Shown here: piece by piece, positions 4,967 to 12,086 of the stretch | Position numbering within the stretch: position 1 is the stretch's first letter | How the letters are laid out: every line of letters starts with the position of its first letter | Virus record (IMG/VR): IMGVR_UViG_3300003635_000008 | Span: 1 to 39,864 of that record | From: a virus | DNA length: 39,864 bases | Strand: one strand, 5' to 3' | Translations under genes and position numbers: made by a program | The notes under the pieces: generated by a model | Told to the model about the DNA's origin: nothing | The model's database searches: none | What the model saw: only the letters and a program-made list of their open reading frames with translations

Positions 4967-4985
4967 ACCGAAAGCTTTTTATATG
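4967..4985 (+). promoter_or_regulatory. Promoter of the TFB-like gene
   Basis: CCGAAAGCTTTTTATATG. The TATA centre lies about 27 bases before the ATG at 5008, so the mRNA should be leaderless. The CCGAAAG prefix is shared with the late promoters at 15367, 33069 and 37855. Confidence 0.65.
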
Positions 4986-5007
4986 TGGCTGCATACAGTT
5001 AACATAG

Positions 5008-5583
5008 ATGCAATTTGCTGCGACAGCTCTCGACCCATTTGACCGAGGAAACGGTAATGGGTCCCGAAGCGTGACAGACGACTGGTTGGACGAACAGTCT
5101 ATCTTTGATAATGAGTGGGGCAGCGCGGCTGCCACGACATTTAATCCACAAGATACGGATGCCCAAGGCCACCCCATTCCAGAACATAAGCAAGAAAAGT
5201 TCGAGACATTGTATGAACTCCATAATGGGAAGATGGAGAAGTCTCGGAAAAGTGACATTCGCACCTCACATATAGAGAACGACGCCCGAACCTTTATGTC
5301 AGTGCTGGAAATGCCTGACCCACAACGCGAGCGAGTGATGCTGATTCTCGACGAACTCGACATTTCCTCGAACAATTTTGGCGGGCGGCGATATGAAAAA
5401 ATTATTCTGGCGATTTGTACACTGGTGGCGGATGAGGCGCTCGGGAAACAACCGAACCCCTCAGTTGAAGATAGACTCTTTCTCACGGACGAATTTCGGG
5501 ACCTGATGGATTGTACGAAAACAAGTTCTACTGATGTTCGCAAACTGCGGAGAGACATCAGAAACAAATCAGACCACTTCTGA
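5008..5583 (+). CDS. TFB-like (TFIIB family) protein lacking the zinc ribbon
   Basis: Residues 45-80 (NPQDTDAQGHPIPEHKQEKF...) follow the B-reader/linker pattern of archaeal transcription factor B (DAYGN-L-S-x2-K). Residues 90-185 fit one cyclin repeat: an arginine/glutamate-rich first helix after an LEMPDPQRERV segment, the GRRYEKIILAICTLVADEAL helix matching GRSIEGVATSALYAAAR, and a final SSTDVRKLRRDIRNK helix. The N-terminal zinc ribbon, which recruits RNA polymerase, is absent, and only one cyclin repeat of the usual two is present. It may be a promoter-specific initiation factor or a competitor of host TFB. The leaderless start at 5008 follows from the TATA spacing. The family assignment is from pattern, not from a search. 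Confidence 0.55.
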   Translation: MQFAATALDPFDRGNGNGSRSVTDDWLDEQSIFDNEWGSAAATTFNPQDTDAQGHPIPEHKQEKFETLYELHNGKMEKSRKSDIRTSHIENDARTFMSVLEMPDPQRERVMLILDELDISSNNFGGRRYEKIILAICTLVADEALGKQPNPSVEDRLFLTDEFRDLMDCTKTSSTDVRKLRRDIRNKSDHF

Positions 5584-5591
5584 CAGAATAG

Positions 5592-5617
5592 CCACCCCCA
5601 CTTAAAGAAACAGGGGT
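5592..5617 (+). terminator. Weak hairpin after the TFB-like gene
   Basis: CCCC and GGGG separated by about 14 AT-rich bases, just after the stop codon. It has no T run, and a TTATAAAA element follows directly at 5622-5629. Confidence 0.25.
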
Positions 5618-5653
5618 CCACTTATAAAAGAACCAGTTCTCGGTCCTTCAGGG

Positions 5654-5688
5654 TATAAAAGGGCCGACGCATATAGTATATAAATGAC
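5654..5688 (+). promoter_or_regulatory. Promoter of the packaging operon; twin of 15385-15421
   Basis: TATAAAA at 5654-5660 is followed by a 28-base stretch (5661-5688) that recurs exactly at 15394-15421, including the ATG 27 bases from the TATA centre. At the second site that ATG opens the protease gene; here it opens a six-codon frame. Confidence 0.7.
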
Positions 5689-5704
5689 TACGACAAACGA
5701 GTGA
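5684..5704 (+). CDS. Six-codon mini-ORF (MTTTNE)
   Basis: The leaderless ATG of the duplicated promoter is kept, but the frame ends at TGA (5702-5704), nine bases before the small terminase start. It may be a remnant of the duplication or a translated leader that passes ribosomes to the next gene. No function can be assigned. Confidence 0.25.
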   Translation: MTTTNE

Positions 5705-5713
5705 GCCACTACT

Positions 5714-6337
5714 ATGTCACACAAGGATAAGACGGACGGCTACTGTAATGCGAAAATCCGCGAGCATCGCGTTCCTGACGAGTGGGACCAAGATGTCGCC
5801 TATTGTGCGAATCGCGCAGGATTCCGCACAGACCACTTTGACGAGGGTCGATGCTATCTTCACGGCGGTTGCTCCAAATCGGCCAACGAGGGCAACAACT
5901 ACGCGGAGAAGCACGGTATGTATGCCGACCGACAAAACTACTACCAGAACCGCTCGGCAGAGGAACAGCAGTGGATTGATGCAGTAGTGGAGTCGCTCCT
6001 CGATGATGCACCATTCTCGCACGACAATTTCGCCAAGCTCCAGATGGTGCGAAACATCGCAATCGATATGCACAAGATGCAGGACGCCAACACCTTCATC
6101 GACCAAGCTGGCATTGTCAACAAGGACAAGACTGTTGGCTATTCGCAGGATGGGACGCCCATCAAGGAAGACCAAGAGAATCCGATTAACGTCACTTACG
6201 ACCGTCTGAATCGGACGATGACGCGCCAGCTTAAGGAGCTTGGGATTCTCGACGACCCTGAATCGCAGAACGCTGAGGCAAATCAGAACATCGCAAACGA
6301 ACTGGCCGCACTCCGGTCAGCGAGAGACAATGATTGA
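5714..6337 (+). CDS. Terminase small subunit-like protein
   Basis: The N-terminal region carries YCNAKI, AYCANRAG and RCYLHGGCSKSANEGNNYAEKHGMY (about residues 10-70): cysteine/histidine pairs followed by the G-N-x-N-A-x-K-H-G motif typical of small terminase subunits, which bind the packaging site on viral DNA and load the large subunit. The middle is helical and the C-terminus (about 165-207) is a charged helix expected to oligomerise or contact TerL. It lies two genes upstream of TerL, and its stop overlaps the start of the next gene. The 207-residue length suits the family. The zinc-like N-terminus could reflect an extra DNA-binding module. Confidence 0.65.
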   Translation: MSHKDKTDGYCNAKIREHRVPDEWDQDVAYCANRAGFRTDHFDEGRCYLHGGCSKSANEGNNYAEKHGMYADRQNYYQNRSAEEQQWIDAVVESLLDDAPFSHDNFAKLQMVRNIAIDMHKMQDANTFIDQAGIVNKDKTVGYSQDGTPIKEDQENPINVTYDRLNRTMTRQLKELGILDDPESQNAEANQNIANELAALRSARDND

Positions 6338-6734
6338 GGACTTCTCCGGCGGCTACTATCGAGCAGAGATGACTGTTCAGCCTTTGGAGAGCGGCCCCTC
6401 CATCGAGCGCGGCCTCTATGACCTGATTAATCGGAAGATTTATACGAACACCGATGCTCCGGTCACGATGCGCCTGACTCTTGATGGAGGGCCGAGGTTC
6501 GCGCCTGAAACAGAGAACGCGATGCCCACTGACGTAATCGGGATGCCGACCGAGATGTTGGACGATGTGGGCATCCATCCCTCCGCAGAGGACATCAGTG
6601 TCTTCATTCTGAAGCCGAAGCACGCTTACCTTTTTCATCAGGTCGATGACCTTGACGAAGAGGATTTGTACCAGAATGCTGACACGTCCTTGACAGAGGA
6701 AGACCGAAGCTTTTTCAATCTAAAAGGTGAATAG
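6330..6734 (+). CDS. 134-aa protein between the terminase subunits
   Basis: Begins MIEDFSGGYYRAEMTV, overlapping the previous gene by eight bases, and ends with a GGTGA ribosome binding site for TerL inside its last codons. It is acidic with alternating hydrophobic strands in the first two thirds (MRLTLDGGPRF, ISVFILKPKHAYLF), which suggests a small beta barrel or sandwich. No catalytic motif or family is recognised. The tight coupling to both terminase genes argues for a role in packaging or head assembly (inference). Confidence 0.6.
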   Translation: MIEDFSGGYYRAEMTVQPLESGPSIERGLYDLINRKIYTNTDAPVTMRLTLDGGPRFAPETENAMPTDVIGMPTEMLDDVGIHPSAEDISVFILKPKHAYLFHQVDDLDEEDLYQNADTSLTEEDRSFFNLKGE

Positions 6735-6736
6735 TT

Positions 6737-8050
6737 ATGGTCAATGCAGAACGACTTCTTGAAGAGCCGAGCTACTTCGTCAAGCACTACATTGGCGAGG
6801 AGCCGTTCGACTATCAAGAGGACTTTATGGACCATAAGTCCGACCGTAAGGCCTTCGTTTCTGGCCGACGTGTCGGTAAGTCTCGGACGGCCTCGTGGCT
6901 CGCACTCTGGAAAGCGATTACGTATGAGGGCGCAGAGGTACTCCTGACGGCCAAGGCGCAGCGCCAGTCGATGGAGCTGTTCAATCAGATTCAGAAGGAG
7001 ATTCGCACCTCTGACATCAGCGAGGACCAGTGGGGCATCGTCCGAGAGACGCGCACTGAGATTAATTTCGACAACGGTTCACGGATTCTCGCACTCCCTG
7101 TCGGGCGAGACGGGGCGAACATTCGTGGATACGGTGGGCGTAACAATATGATTATCGTGGACGAGGCGGCCTTCATTCCAGACGCCGTATTCCAAGAGGT
7201 TCTCTCGCCGATGATGGCTGTTGGTGGCGGTCAGTTCATTCTACTCTCGACGCCGTTCGGGAAGAAAGGCTTCCTGTACGAGCGATTCAACGACCAAGAA
7301 TGGTACACGATGCAGGTTCCGACCTCTGCCAACCCGATGATTGCCGACGACTTCATCGACGAGCAGCGCAAGAATCTGACGAACACACAGTTCAAGCAGG
7401 AGATTCTCGGCCAGTTCGTCGAAAGCGCAGACAGCTTCTTCACACGAGAGGAGCTAATGAACTGCGCGCAGGAGTCGGTCGAGCAAGAGAGCAGCCTCAC
7501 GTTCCTCGGCGTAGACCTTGCATCGTCGGGACAGGACGAGTCGGTTTATGTATGTGTCGATGATGAAGGAAACATCTTCCACATCGAGCATACGTCGGAC
7601 AAGCCGATGACAGACGCGATGGGGCGAATCCGTGAGCTTGACACGTACTACGATTTCAATAAGGTTGTTATCGACAGTACGAGCCTCGGCCAAGGTGTTG
7701 TTGACCAAGTGGAGGAATCGCTTGGTAACAAGGTCGAGGGCTTCAAGTTTACGAACGAGAAGAAGCAATCGCTGTACAATACACTGAAGAACGAGCTTCA
7801 GCAAGGGAAGCTATCGTTCGAGTACGTGCCGGGTAAGAACGACAAGGCTGGTAACAAGATGGTGAACCAGTGTCTCGAACTTGAGAAGTCGTTCACCAGT
7901 ACCGGCAAGATGCGTATTGAACATCCCCCGAACGGCCACGACGACTTCTCTGATGCGTTCGCGCTCGCAATTTGGGCCAAGAGTCAGAAGAAGTTCGCTC
8001 GCTCGGACAAGGCGAGTATGCGACCATTTAATCTTGGCAGTCTAAAGTGA
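6737..8050 (+). CDS. terL: Terminase large subunit
   Basis: This is the packaging motor ATPase and genome-cutting nuclease. Walker A is GRRVGKS (residues 43-49) and Walker B is MIIVDEA (138-144), with the coupling STPFG motif at 171-175. The RNase H-like nuclease domain shows its acidic residues in LGVDLAS (D260), VVIDST (D313) and DDFSDAF (D402-D406). The length, 437 residues, is ordinary for a tailed-virus TerL. The protein sits on the portal vertex during packaging and works with the small subunit two genes upstream. GGTGA five bases before the ATG decides the start. Confidence 0.95.
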   Translation: MVNAERLLEEPSYFVKHYIGEEPFDYQEDFMDHKSDRKAFVSGRRVGKSRTASWLALWKAITYEGAEVLLTAKAQRQSMELFNQIQKEIRTSDISEDQWGIVRETRTEINFDNGSRILALPVGRDGANIRGYGGRNNMIIVDEAAFIPDAVFQEVLSPMMAVGGGQFILLSTPFGKKGFLYERFNDQEWYTMQVPTSANPMIADDFIDEQRKNLTNTQFKQEILGQFVESADSFFTREELMNCAQESVEQESSLTFLGVDLASSGQDESVYVCVDDEGNIFHIEHTSDKPMTDAMGRIRELDTYYDFNKVVIDSTSLGQGVVDQVEESLGNKVEGFKFTNEKKQSLYNTLKNELQQGKLSFEYVPGKNDKAGNKMVNQCLELEKSFTSTGKMRIEHPPNGHDDFSDAFALAIWAKSQKKFARSDKASMRPFNLGSLK

Positions 8051-8057
8051 TATAATT

Positions 8058-8417
8058 ATGACAAGAGCAAAAGTACTCGAAGGAGAACATCTCAAGACGG
8101 GGGACCAAGAACCCGACCTGTTGGTACAGCTTATCAAAGATAATCGCTCGCCGAAGGACTTAAGTAGTGTCGGCTCTATCGAGGTCCATCTCAAGCAAGC
8201 AGACAGCAACGAGACACTCGTAGAAGACGACACGGCTGGCAATGTCACCATAGAGGCCGCCACTGACGGCAAGGTTTCGTATGCGTGGCAGACTGCCGAT
8301 ACGGAGACGGCGGCCACACTCGTCGGAGAGTTCGTCGTCGTTGACTCGCAGGGCGAGCAGGCAACGTATCCGAACGATGGGACCTTTAAAGTCTTCGTCG
8401 AGGAGGGCATCGCATAA
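8058..8417 (+). CDS. BppU/Ig-like beta-sandwich virion protein
   Basis: The sequence fits a beta-sandwich common in phage proteins: GDQEPDLLVQL, then DLSSVGSIEVHLKQ, then GKVSYAWQTADTETAATLVGEF and a closing YPNDGTFKVFV strand (about residues 14-115). This pattern is known from the N-terminal domain of BppU-type baseplate proteins and from stand-alone small virion proteins. Here it stands between TerL and the portal, with its stop overlapping the portal start (ATAATG), so a head or neck decoration role is more likely than a baseplate one. The domain is clear, the role inferred. Confidence 0.65.
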   Translation: MTRAKVLEGEHLKTGDQEPDLLVQLIKDNRSPKDLSSVGSIEVHLKQADSNETLVEDDTAGNVTIEAATDGKVSYAWQTADTETAATLVGEFVVVDSQGEQATYPNDGTFKVFVEEGIA

Positions 8418-10768
8418 TGGCACGACAAGGATTCTCGCTTGATGCAATCCGTGAGGGTGTCGGCAAGCGAACAGAAGAGCTTAATCCTGACGCAGAGCCA
8501 CACTCTGTCGAGGACGACCGGCCTGACCGGACACGCCCCTTCTCGTTCGAACACTCCGATTACGACAGGACTGAAGCGCCAAAGGACGAGATGCGGAAGT
8601 ACTGGCGTCAGTTCGAGACGACGCCCATCGTCCGTAAGCCGATTACCTCTTTTGCATCGAGAGTGACCGAGCCGGGCTACTATCTCGAAGCGCGAAACCT
8701 CGAACAAGACGAAATCGAGGACCTCGGTAAATGGCTCAAGAAGTCTTCGATTATCGAAGGGCAGCCGGGCAAGGATTTCCGCCTGCTCGCAAAGAAGGCC
8801 ATCGTTCAGCGTGAGGTGCGCGGGACGGCCCTCATCGAGAAAGCGCCGCACAAGAATAATCGTGACCAAGTGGCTGGCCTGAAGCTCATCAATCCAGAAG
8901 TGTGTGAAGCTGTCACTCGGCCACAGCAGAATATTCTCGTCGCGCCAGATGATGGCGACCGATTCCCCGATGCGCCTGACGCCGAAACTGGTGGCAAGGC
9001 CGCGTGGCTACAGGACGTTATCGAAGCGCGAGAAGTTGACTGGGGCGTGAGCGACCGCATCCGTCGCGGGATGGACGACGCTGACGATGACCTGAAAATC
9101 GGCTTCCGCCGAGACGAAATCATCCCACTGACGCGAGACGCTGACGTGGGCGAAGTGTTCGGAACCTCTCGTATCGAGGCAGTGAGTCCTCGTATCGAGG
9201 GAATCAAGCAGAAGCTTGACGACAACGACCAAGCAATTTCGAGCAAGGCCTACCCACTCTGGCTCTTTATGTTCGGCGACCCTGAGACGACCGGCGTGTG
9301 GGACTCTGACGACATCGACGAGTTTATGTCGGCCCACGAGATGGAGAACTTCCACCCCGGTATGAAACAGGGAGTTCGCGGAGACGTGTCCGTCGAGACA
9401 ATCTCGGGCGAAGTGTCGGACATCGCGGAATACCTGAACTTCGACATTCAGTGGATTATGTCGAGTATGCCGATGCCGATGTTCACGCTCGGCTCCTTCT
9501 CGGAGCGGGGCGCATCGGTCGGCCAAGTGGCAGGTGTCGCGCAACAGCAGAACGTCAATCGACAGATTAAAGAGGCTCGCCGCGAACTCGAAGAAGAGTT
9601 CAGCCCTGTCATTCAGGAAGTGGCGAAGCAGCAGGGAATCGACGAAGAGCGGGCCGAAACGATTCGCCTCAGACTCGGCAATCCGGGCGACCCTGACCCT
9701 GAGGTCCGCCGCTCGCAGCAGACCATCCGCTACGTCTCTGACGCGAAGGGGGGCCAAGGCGGTGTCCAACAGCAGCAACAGCAGAGACAGCAACAACAGC
9801 GACAAGAGGGCGTAGAAGAGCCTGACGTGACCAGCAATCCGAACACTGTTGGTAAGGGCGAGACGCCTTCCTCGGTCGATAATCCGACCCCGGACCAGCC
9901 AATCGCTGGCGTTGACGAAGACGCGAATCCCTTCGTAGATATTCAGGTTGATAAGGGAACGACCACTGAGGAAATCGATAGTGAGTACGCGAACGTGTGG
10001 GATGCGGCCCGCTCGGGCGCAGAGCTATCCGATGACCAGAATCAGCAGGCGCTCGCCAACAAGGTCTTCCGCGTGCTACGAGATGTACGCGAGGCGACAC
10101 TCGACAGTGTGAGCGAGTCGTATGGGAGCAACCCACAGTTCGCCGCAGTCGAGTTCGAGAATGTTGCGAATACGCAGCTCAACAACTCTGTTCGTGAAGC
10201 GGGCCTCCGGCGTGAGTCGAAAGATGTCTTCGCCGAACTGGTTCGAGGTGTCGAGCGAGATTACGGTAATACTCACTCGGCCTTCAGTCAAAATCAGAAC
10301 GTTCGCTTCTACGCACAGACGTTCGAGAATGCGGTCAGAGACGCCGCTGAGGAGATGCTTCGTCGCGCAAGGGTATTGGTCCGAGATGGCGTTGTAAACG
10401 GAGAGCAGTGGCCTCACGTCCGTCAGAGAGTCGAGGACACATACTCCGATGCCGAGCTACAGAATCGGGCGAATCTCATCGCACAGATGGAGACGAAGCG
10501 CGCACAGGAGACGACCAAGTTGCAGCAGTTCGAGGCAGCCGACAACATCGTTGGAGTGCGTGTCAACAATCCTAACGCGAGTGCGCGTGTGACGGAACAG
10601 CTACACGGAGCGACGGCCCTGTTCGAGCAAGGTGAAATCGATAATCAGCTTGCCTCGCAGGTGCGAGCAGATGCGCTCCGAGAAGGGTTCGACCCACTGC
10701 CGAGAACGCCGCCGTATCACTTCAACGATACGACGACGCTCGAACCCGTGTACAGAGACGAAGTTTAG
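8417..10768 (+). CDS. Portal protein fused to a MuF-like domain
   Basis: Residues about 45-450 are a portal: an RKYWRQFETTPIVRKPITSFAS entry, the KLINPEVCEAV and IIPLTRDADVGEVFGTSRIEAV strands, a long wing-stem helix and the MPMPMFTLGSFSERGASVG segment, all typical of archaeal and phage portal rings. A glutamine-rich linker (about 448-466) and an acidic stretch lead to a C-terminal helical part. Its end (LIAQMETKRAQETTKLQQFEA... then RTPPYHFNDTTTLEP) reads like a MuF minor head protein, but without the usual cysteines. At 783 residues it is well above a normal portal (450-550). MuF and portal are usually separate neighbours, so this is an apparent fusion. Confidence 0.85.
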   Translation: MARQGFSLDAIREGVGKRTEELNPDAEPHSVEDDRPDRTRPFSFEHSDYDRTEAPKDEMRKYWRQFETTPIVRKPITSFASRVTEPGYYLEARNLEQDEIEDLGKWLKKSSIIEGQPGKDFRLLAKKAIVQREVRGTALIEKAPHKNNRDQVAGLKLINPEVCEAVTRPQQNILVAPDDGDRFPDAPDAETGGKAAWLQDVIEAREVDWGVSDRIRRGMDDADDDLKIGFRRDEIIPLTRDADVGEVFGTSRIEAVSPRIEGIKQKLDDNDQAISSKAYPLWLFMFGDPETTGVWDSDDIDEFMSAHEMENFHPGMKQGVRGDVSVETISGEVSDIAEYLNFDIQWIMSSMPMPMFTLGSFSERGASVGQVAGVAQQQNVNRQIKEARRELEEEFSPVIQEVAKQQGIDEERAETIRLRLGNPGDPDPEVRRSQQTIRYVSDAKGGQGGVQQQQQQRQQQQRQEGVEEPDVTSNPNTVGKGETPSSVDNPTPDQPIAGVDEDANPFVDIQVDKGTTTEEIDSEYANVWDAARSGAELSDDQNQQALANKVFRVLRDVREATLDSVSESYGSNPQFAAVEFENVANTQLNNSVREAGLRRESKDVFAELVRGVERDYGNTHSAFSQNQNVRFYAQTFENAVRDAAEEMLRRARVLVRDGVVNGEQWPHVRQRVEDTYSDAELQNRANLIAQMETKRAQETTKLQQFEAADNIVGVRVNNPNASARVTEQLHGATALFEQGEIDNQLASQVRADALREGFDPLPRTPPYHFNDTTTLEPVYRDEV

Positions 10769-10769
10769 G

Positions 10770-10787
10770 CCAAAGATTTATGTATCC
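10770..10787 (+). promoter_or_regulatory. Putative late promoter
   Basis: CCAAAGATTTATGTATCC, related to the CCGAAAG-TTTAWGTA promoters, directly after the portal stop and about 85 bases before the next gene. Confidence 0.45.
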
Positions 10788-10796
10788 ACCGATGAC

Positions 10797-10829
10797 GGCG
10801 AGTGAGGCCAACAACATAAACAACTCGCC
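10797..10829 (+). terminator. Hairpin after the portal gene
   Basis: GGCGAGT (10797-10803) pairs with ACTCGCC (10823-10829) across a 19-base AT-rich loop. There is no T run. It could end the packaging transcript or be an RNA element of the next leader. Confidence 0.4.
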
Positions 10830-10863
10830 CGAGGCCCTTGCGATACACCTATAGGTGATAACA

Positions 10864-11190
10864 ATGGCAGAAGACGTAGACAACGACTACTACTACGACG
10901 AAGGTACAGTTAACGAACAAATGGACGACTACGCGGTTTACGAGAAGGACGGGCAGGTTCACGTTCATTACAAGCCGGACGACAATGTAATGAAGGTGGA
11001 CGACCTCGCTCACATCTTTGGCGCACAGCGTGGTCAGTTCACTGAGGCAGAGCTTGCAGAAGGAGAGGTTGCGCTCTACATCTCTAACGGAGACGGTGCA
11101 GGAGCGGCTGGCGACCTCGTGATGGCAACTGGTGGCTCCTCGACCGACGAGGGTACAAACGTCACTGAGTCTGTCGTCAACGCAGCGTAA
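10864..11190 (+). CDS. 108-aa acidic protein
   Basis: MAEDVDNDYYYDEGTV...: a tyrosine- and aspartate-rich N-terminus, a central VHVHYKPDDNVMKVDDLAHIFG segment and a Gly/Ala/Ser/Thr-rich tail. The ATG at 10864 has GGTGAT four bases upstream; a GTG three codons earlier is unlikely. It is flanked by hairpins on both sides, so it may be transcribed alone and abundantly. It is probably a small virion or head-assembly protein, but no family is recognised. Confidence 0.6.
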   Translation: MAEDVDNDYYYDEGTVNEQMDDYAVYEKDGQVHVHYKPDDNVMKVDDLAHIFGAQRGQFTEAELAEGEVALYISNGDGAGAAGDLVMATGGSSTDEGTNVTESVVNAA

Positions 11191-11204
11191 ATAGCCTCAT
11201 CACC

Positions 11205-11239
11205 CGAGGGGTCTTGAGTCTTACGATTCTTACCCCTCG
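11205..11239 (+). terminator. Hairpin after the 108-aa gene
   Basis: CGAGGGGT (11205-11212) and ACCCCTCG (11232-11239) form a perfect 8-bp stem with a 19-base loop. A second small inverted repeat, GGTGG/CCACC, follows at about 11243-11261, just before the next start. Confidence 0.5.
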
Positions 11240-11266
11240 AAAGGTGGTTAGGGGTGTCCACCAACT

Positions 11267-12037
11267 ATGAAAATCAACACAGTTGACCTATCAGACGTAG
11301 AACTGGAGGACGAGAACTCCTCCGAGCAAGAGGCAGAGCTACAGGAATGGCAACTCGGTGACATCGTTTCCACCGAGGATGGCGATGGCGTAATCGCAGC
11401 TTTCGTGGAAGAGCCGTTCGAGTTCCCGGTCGGCCAGAGCGAGGGCCAGATTGAGGAAGTCGAAGACCCTGACGACGAGATTGAGATGGAAGAAATCGAG
11501 GCCTCGCCCGAGGACCCCATCTATATTGTCGCGCTTCAGGATGGTGGCAGTGTTGCGGTTGGCGCTGATGAAATCGATGGCGATGGCTCGCTCGAAGGTG
11601 AGGGTGAAGACATTACTGAATGGCCAGTCGAGGAGGGCGCTGAGGCCGAGACTGCGCCGGTCTATCAGTATATGGATGACCCGAGTAATATGGCCGAGCT
11701 TCAGGAAGCGAAGAAAGAAATGATTATGGAGCGACAGGCAGCCGCTCTCGCTGATTATGTCGAGGAAGAGGATATGGCTGTGGCAGAACTCGGAGACTAC
11801 TCTTACGAGGAGCTACAGAACATCCGTGGTGTGGACGACCCGCACGTCGGATTCGATGAGCTACCGCCCGGTTGGACGAGGAAGAGCGTCCTCCAAGCGT
11901 GGGCATCCCTTGGCGGAATGTGGCGCACCTGTTTCCCACGAATGGTGCGCGTTCGCGGCCCCAACTTTGCGAAGAGATTTTGCTCGGCGCTGAAGGACGA
12001 AACCCTCCGAACCGAAGAATGGCGTGGAAAATTTTAA
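11267..12037 (+). CDS. 256-aa acidic protein with a distinct C-terminal module
   Basis: Residues 1-190 are extremely acidic. About 27-105 read WQLGDIVSTEDGDGVIAAFVEEPFEF...PIYIVALQDGGSVAVG, an SH3-like small barrel similar in style to the three modules in the protease at 15417. The last 65 residues are different: GFDELPPGWTRKSVLQAWAS then FAKRFCSALKDETLRTEEWRGKF, with Trp, Arg and two Cys. I recall a module of this form at the end of other halovirus head proteins but cannot confirm it. It may be a scaffold-like or head accessory protein. The AT-rich HNH gene begins 50 bases downstream. Confidence 0.6.
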   Translation: MKINTVDLSDVELEDENSSEQEAELQEWQLGDIVSTEDGDGVIAAFVEEPFEFPVGQSEGQIEEVEDPDDEIEMEEIEASPEDPIYIVALQDGGSVAVGADEIDGDGSLEGEGEDITEWPVEEGAEAETAPVYQYMDDPSNMAELQEAKKEMIMERQAAALADYVEEEDMAVAELGDYSYEELQNIRGVDDPHVGFDELPPGWTRKSVLQAWASLGGMWRTCFPRMVRVRGPNFAKRFCSALKDETLRTEEWRGKF

Positions 12038-12086
12038 GAAATAGTACTAAAATTAAAACAAACGTAAAATAATATTCTGGAAAATT

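Larger units (their letters stand above)
4391..5007. other. Divergent regulatory region with no sizeable gene
   Basis: About 600 bases separate the leftward from the rightward genes. The stretch contains a TATAAA promoter with a candidate small RNA, an intrinsic-type terminator, an AT-rich tract (about 4670-4760), and two CGAAA-TTTATGTA/TTTTTATAT promoters reading rightwards, the second driving the TFB-like gene. Confidence 0.6.

Noticed and set aside
4818-5621. Leftward open frame opposite the TFB-like gene
   Set aside because: It would cover both rightward promoters, and its product is Ser/Cys-rich without a motif.
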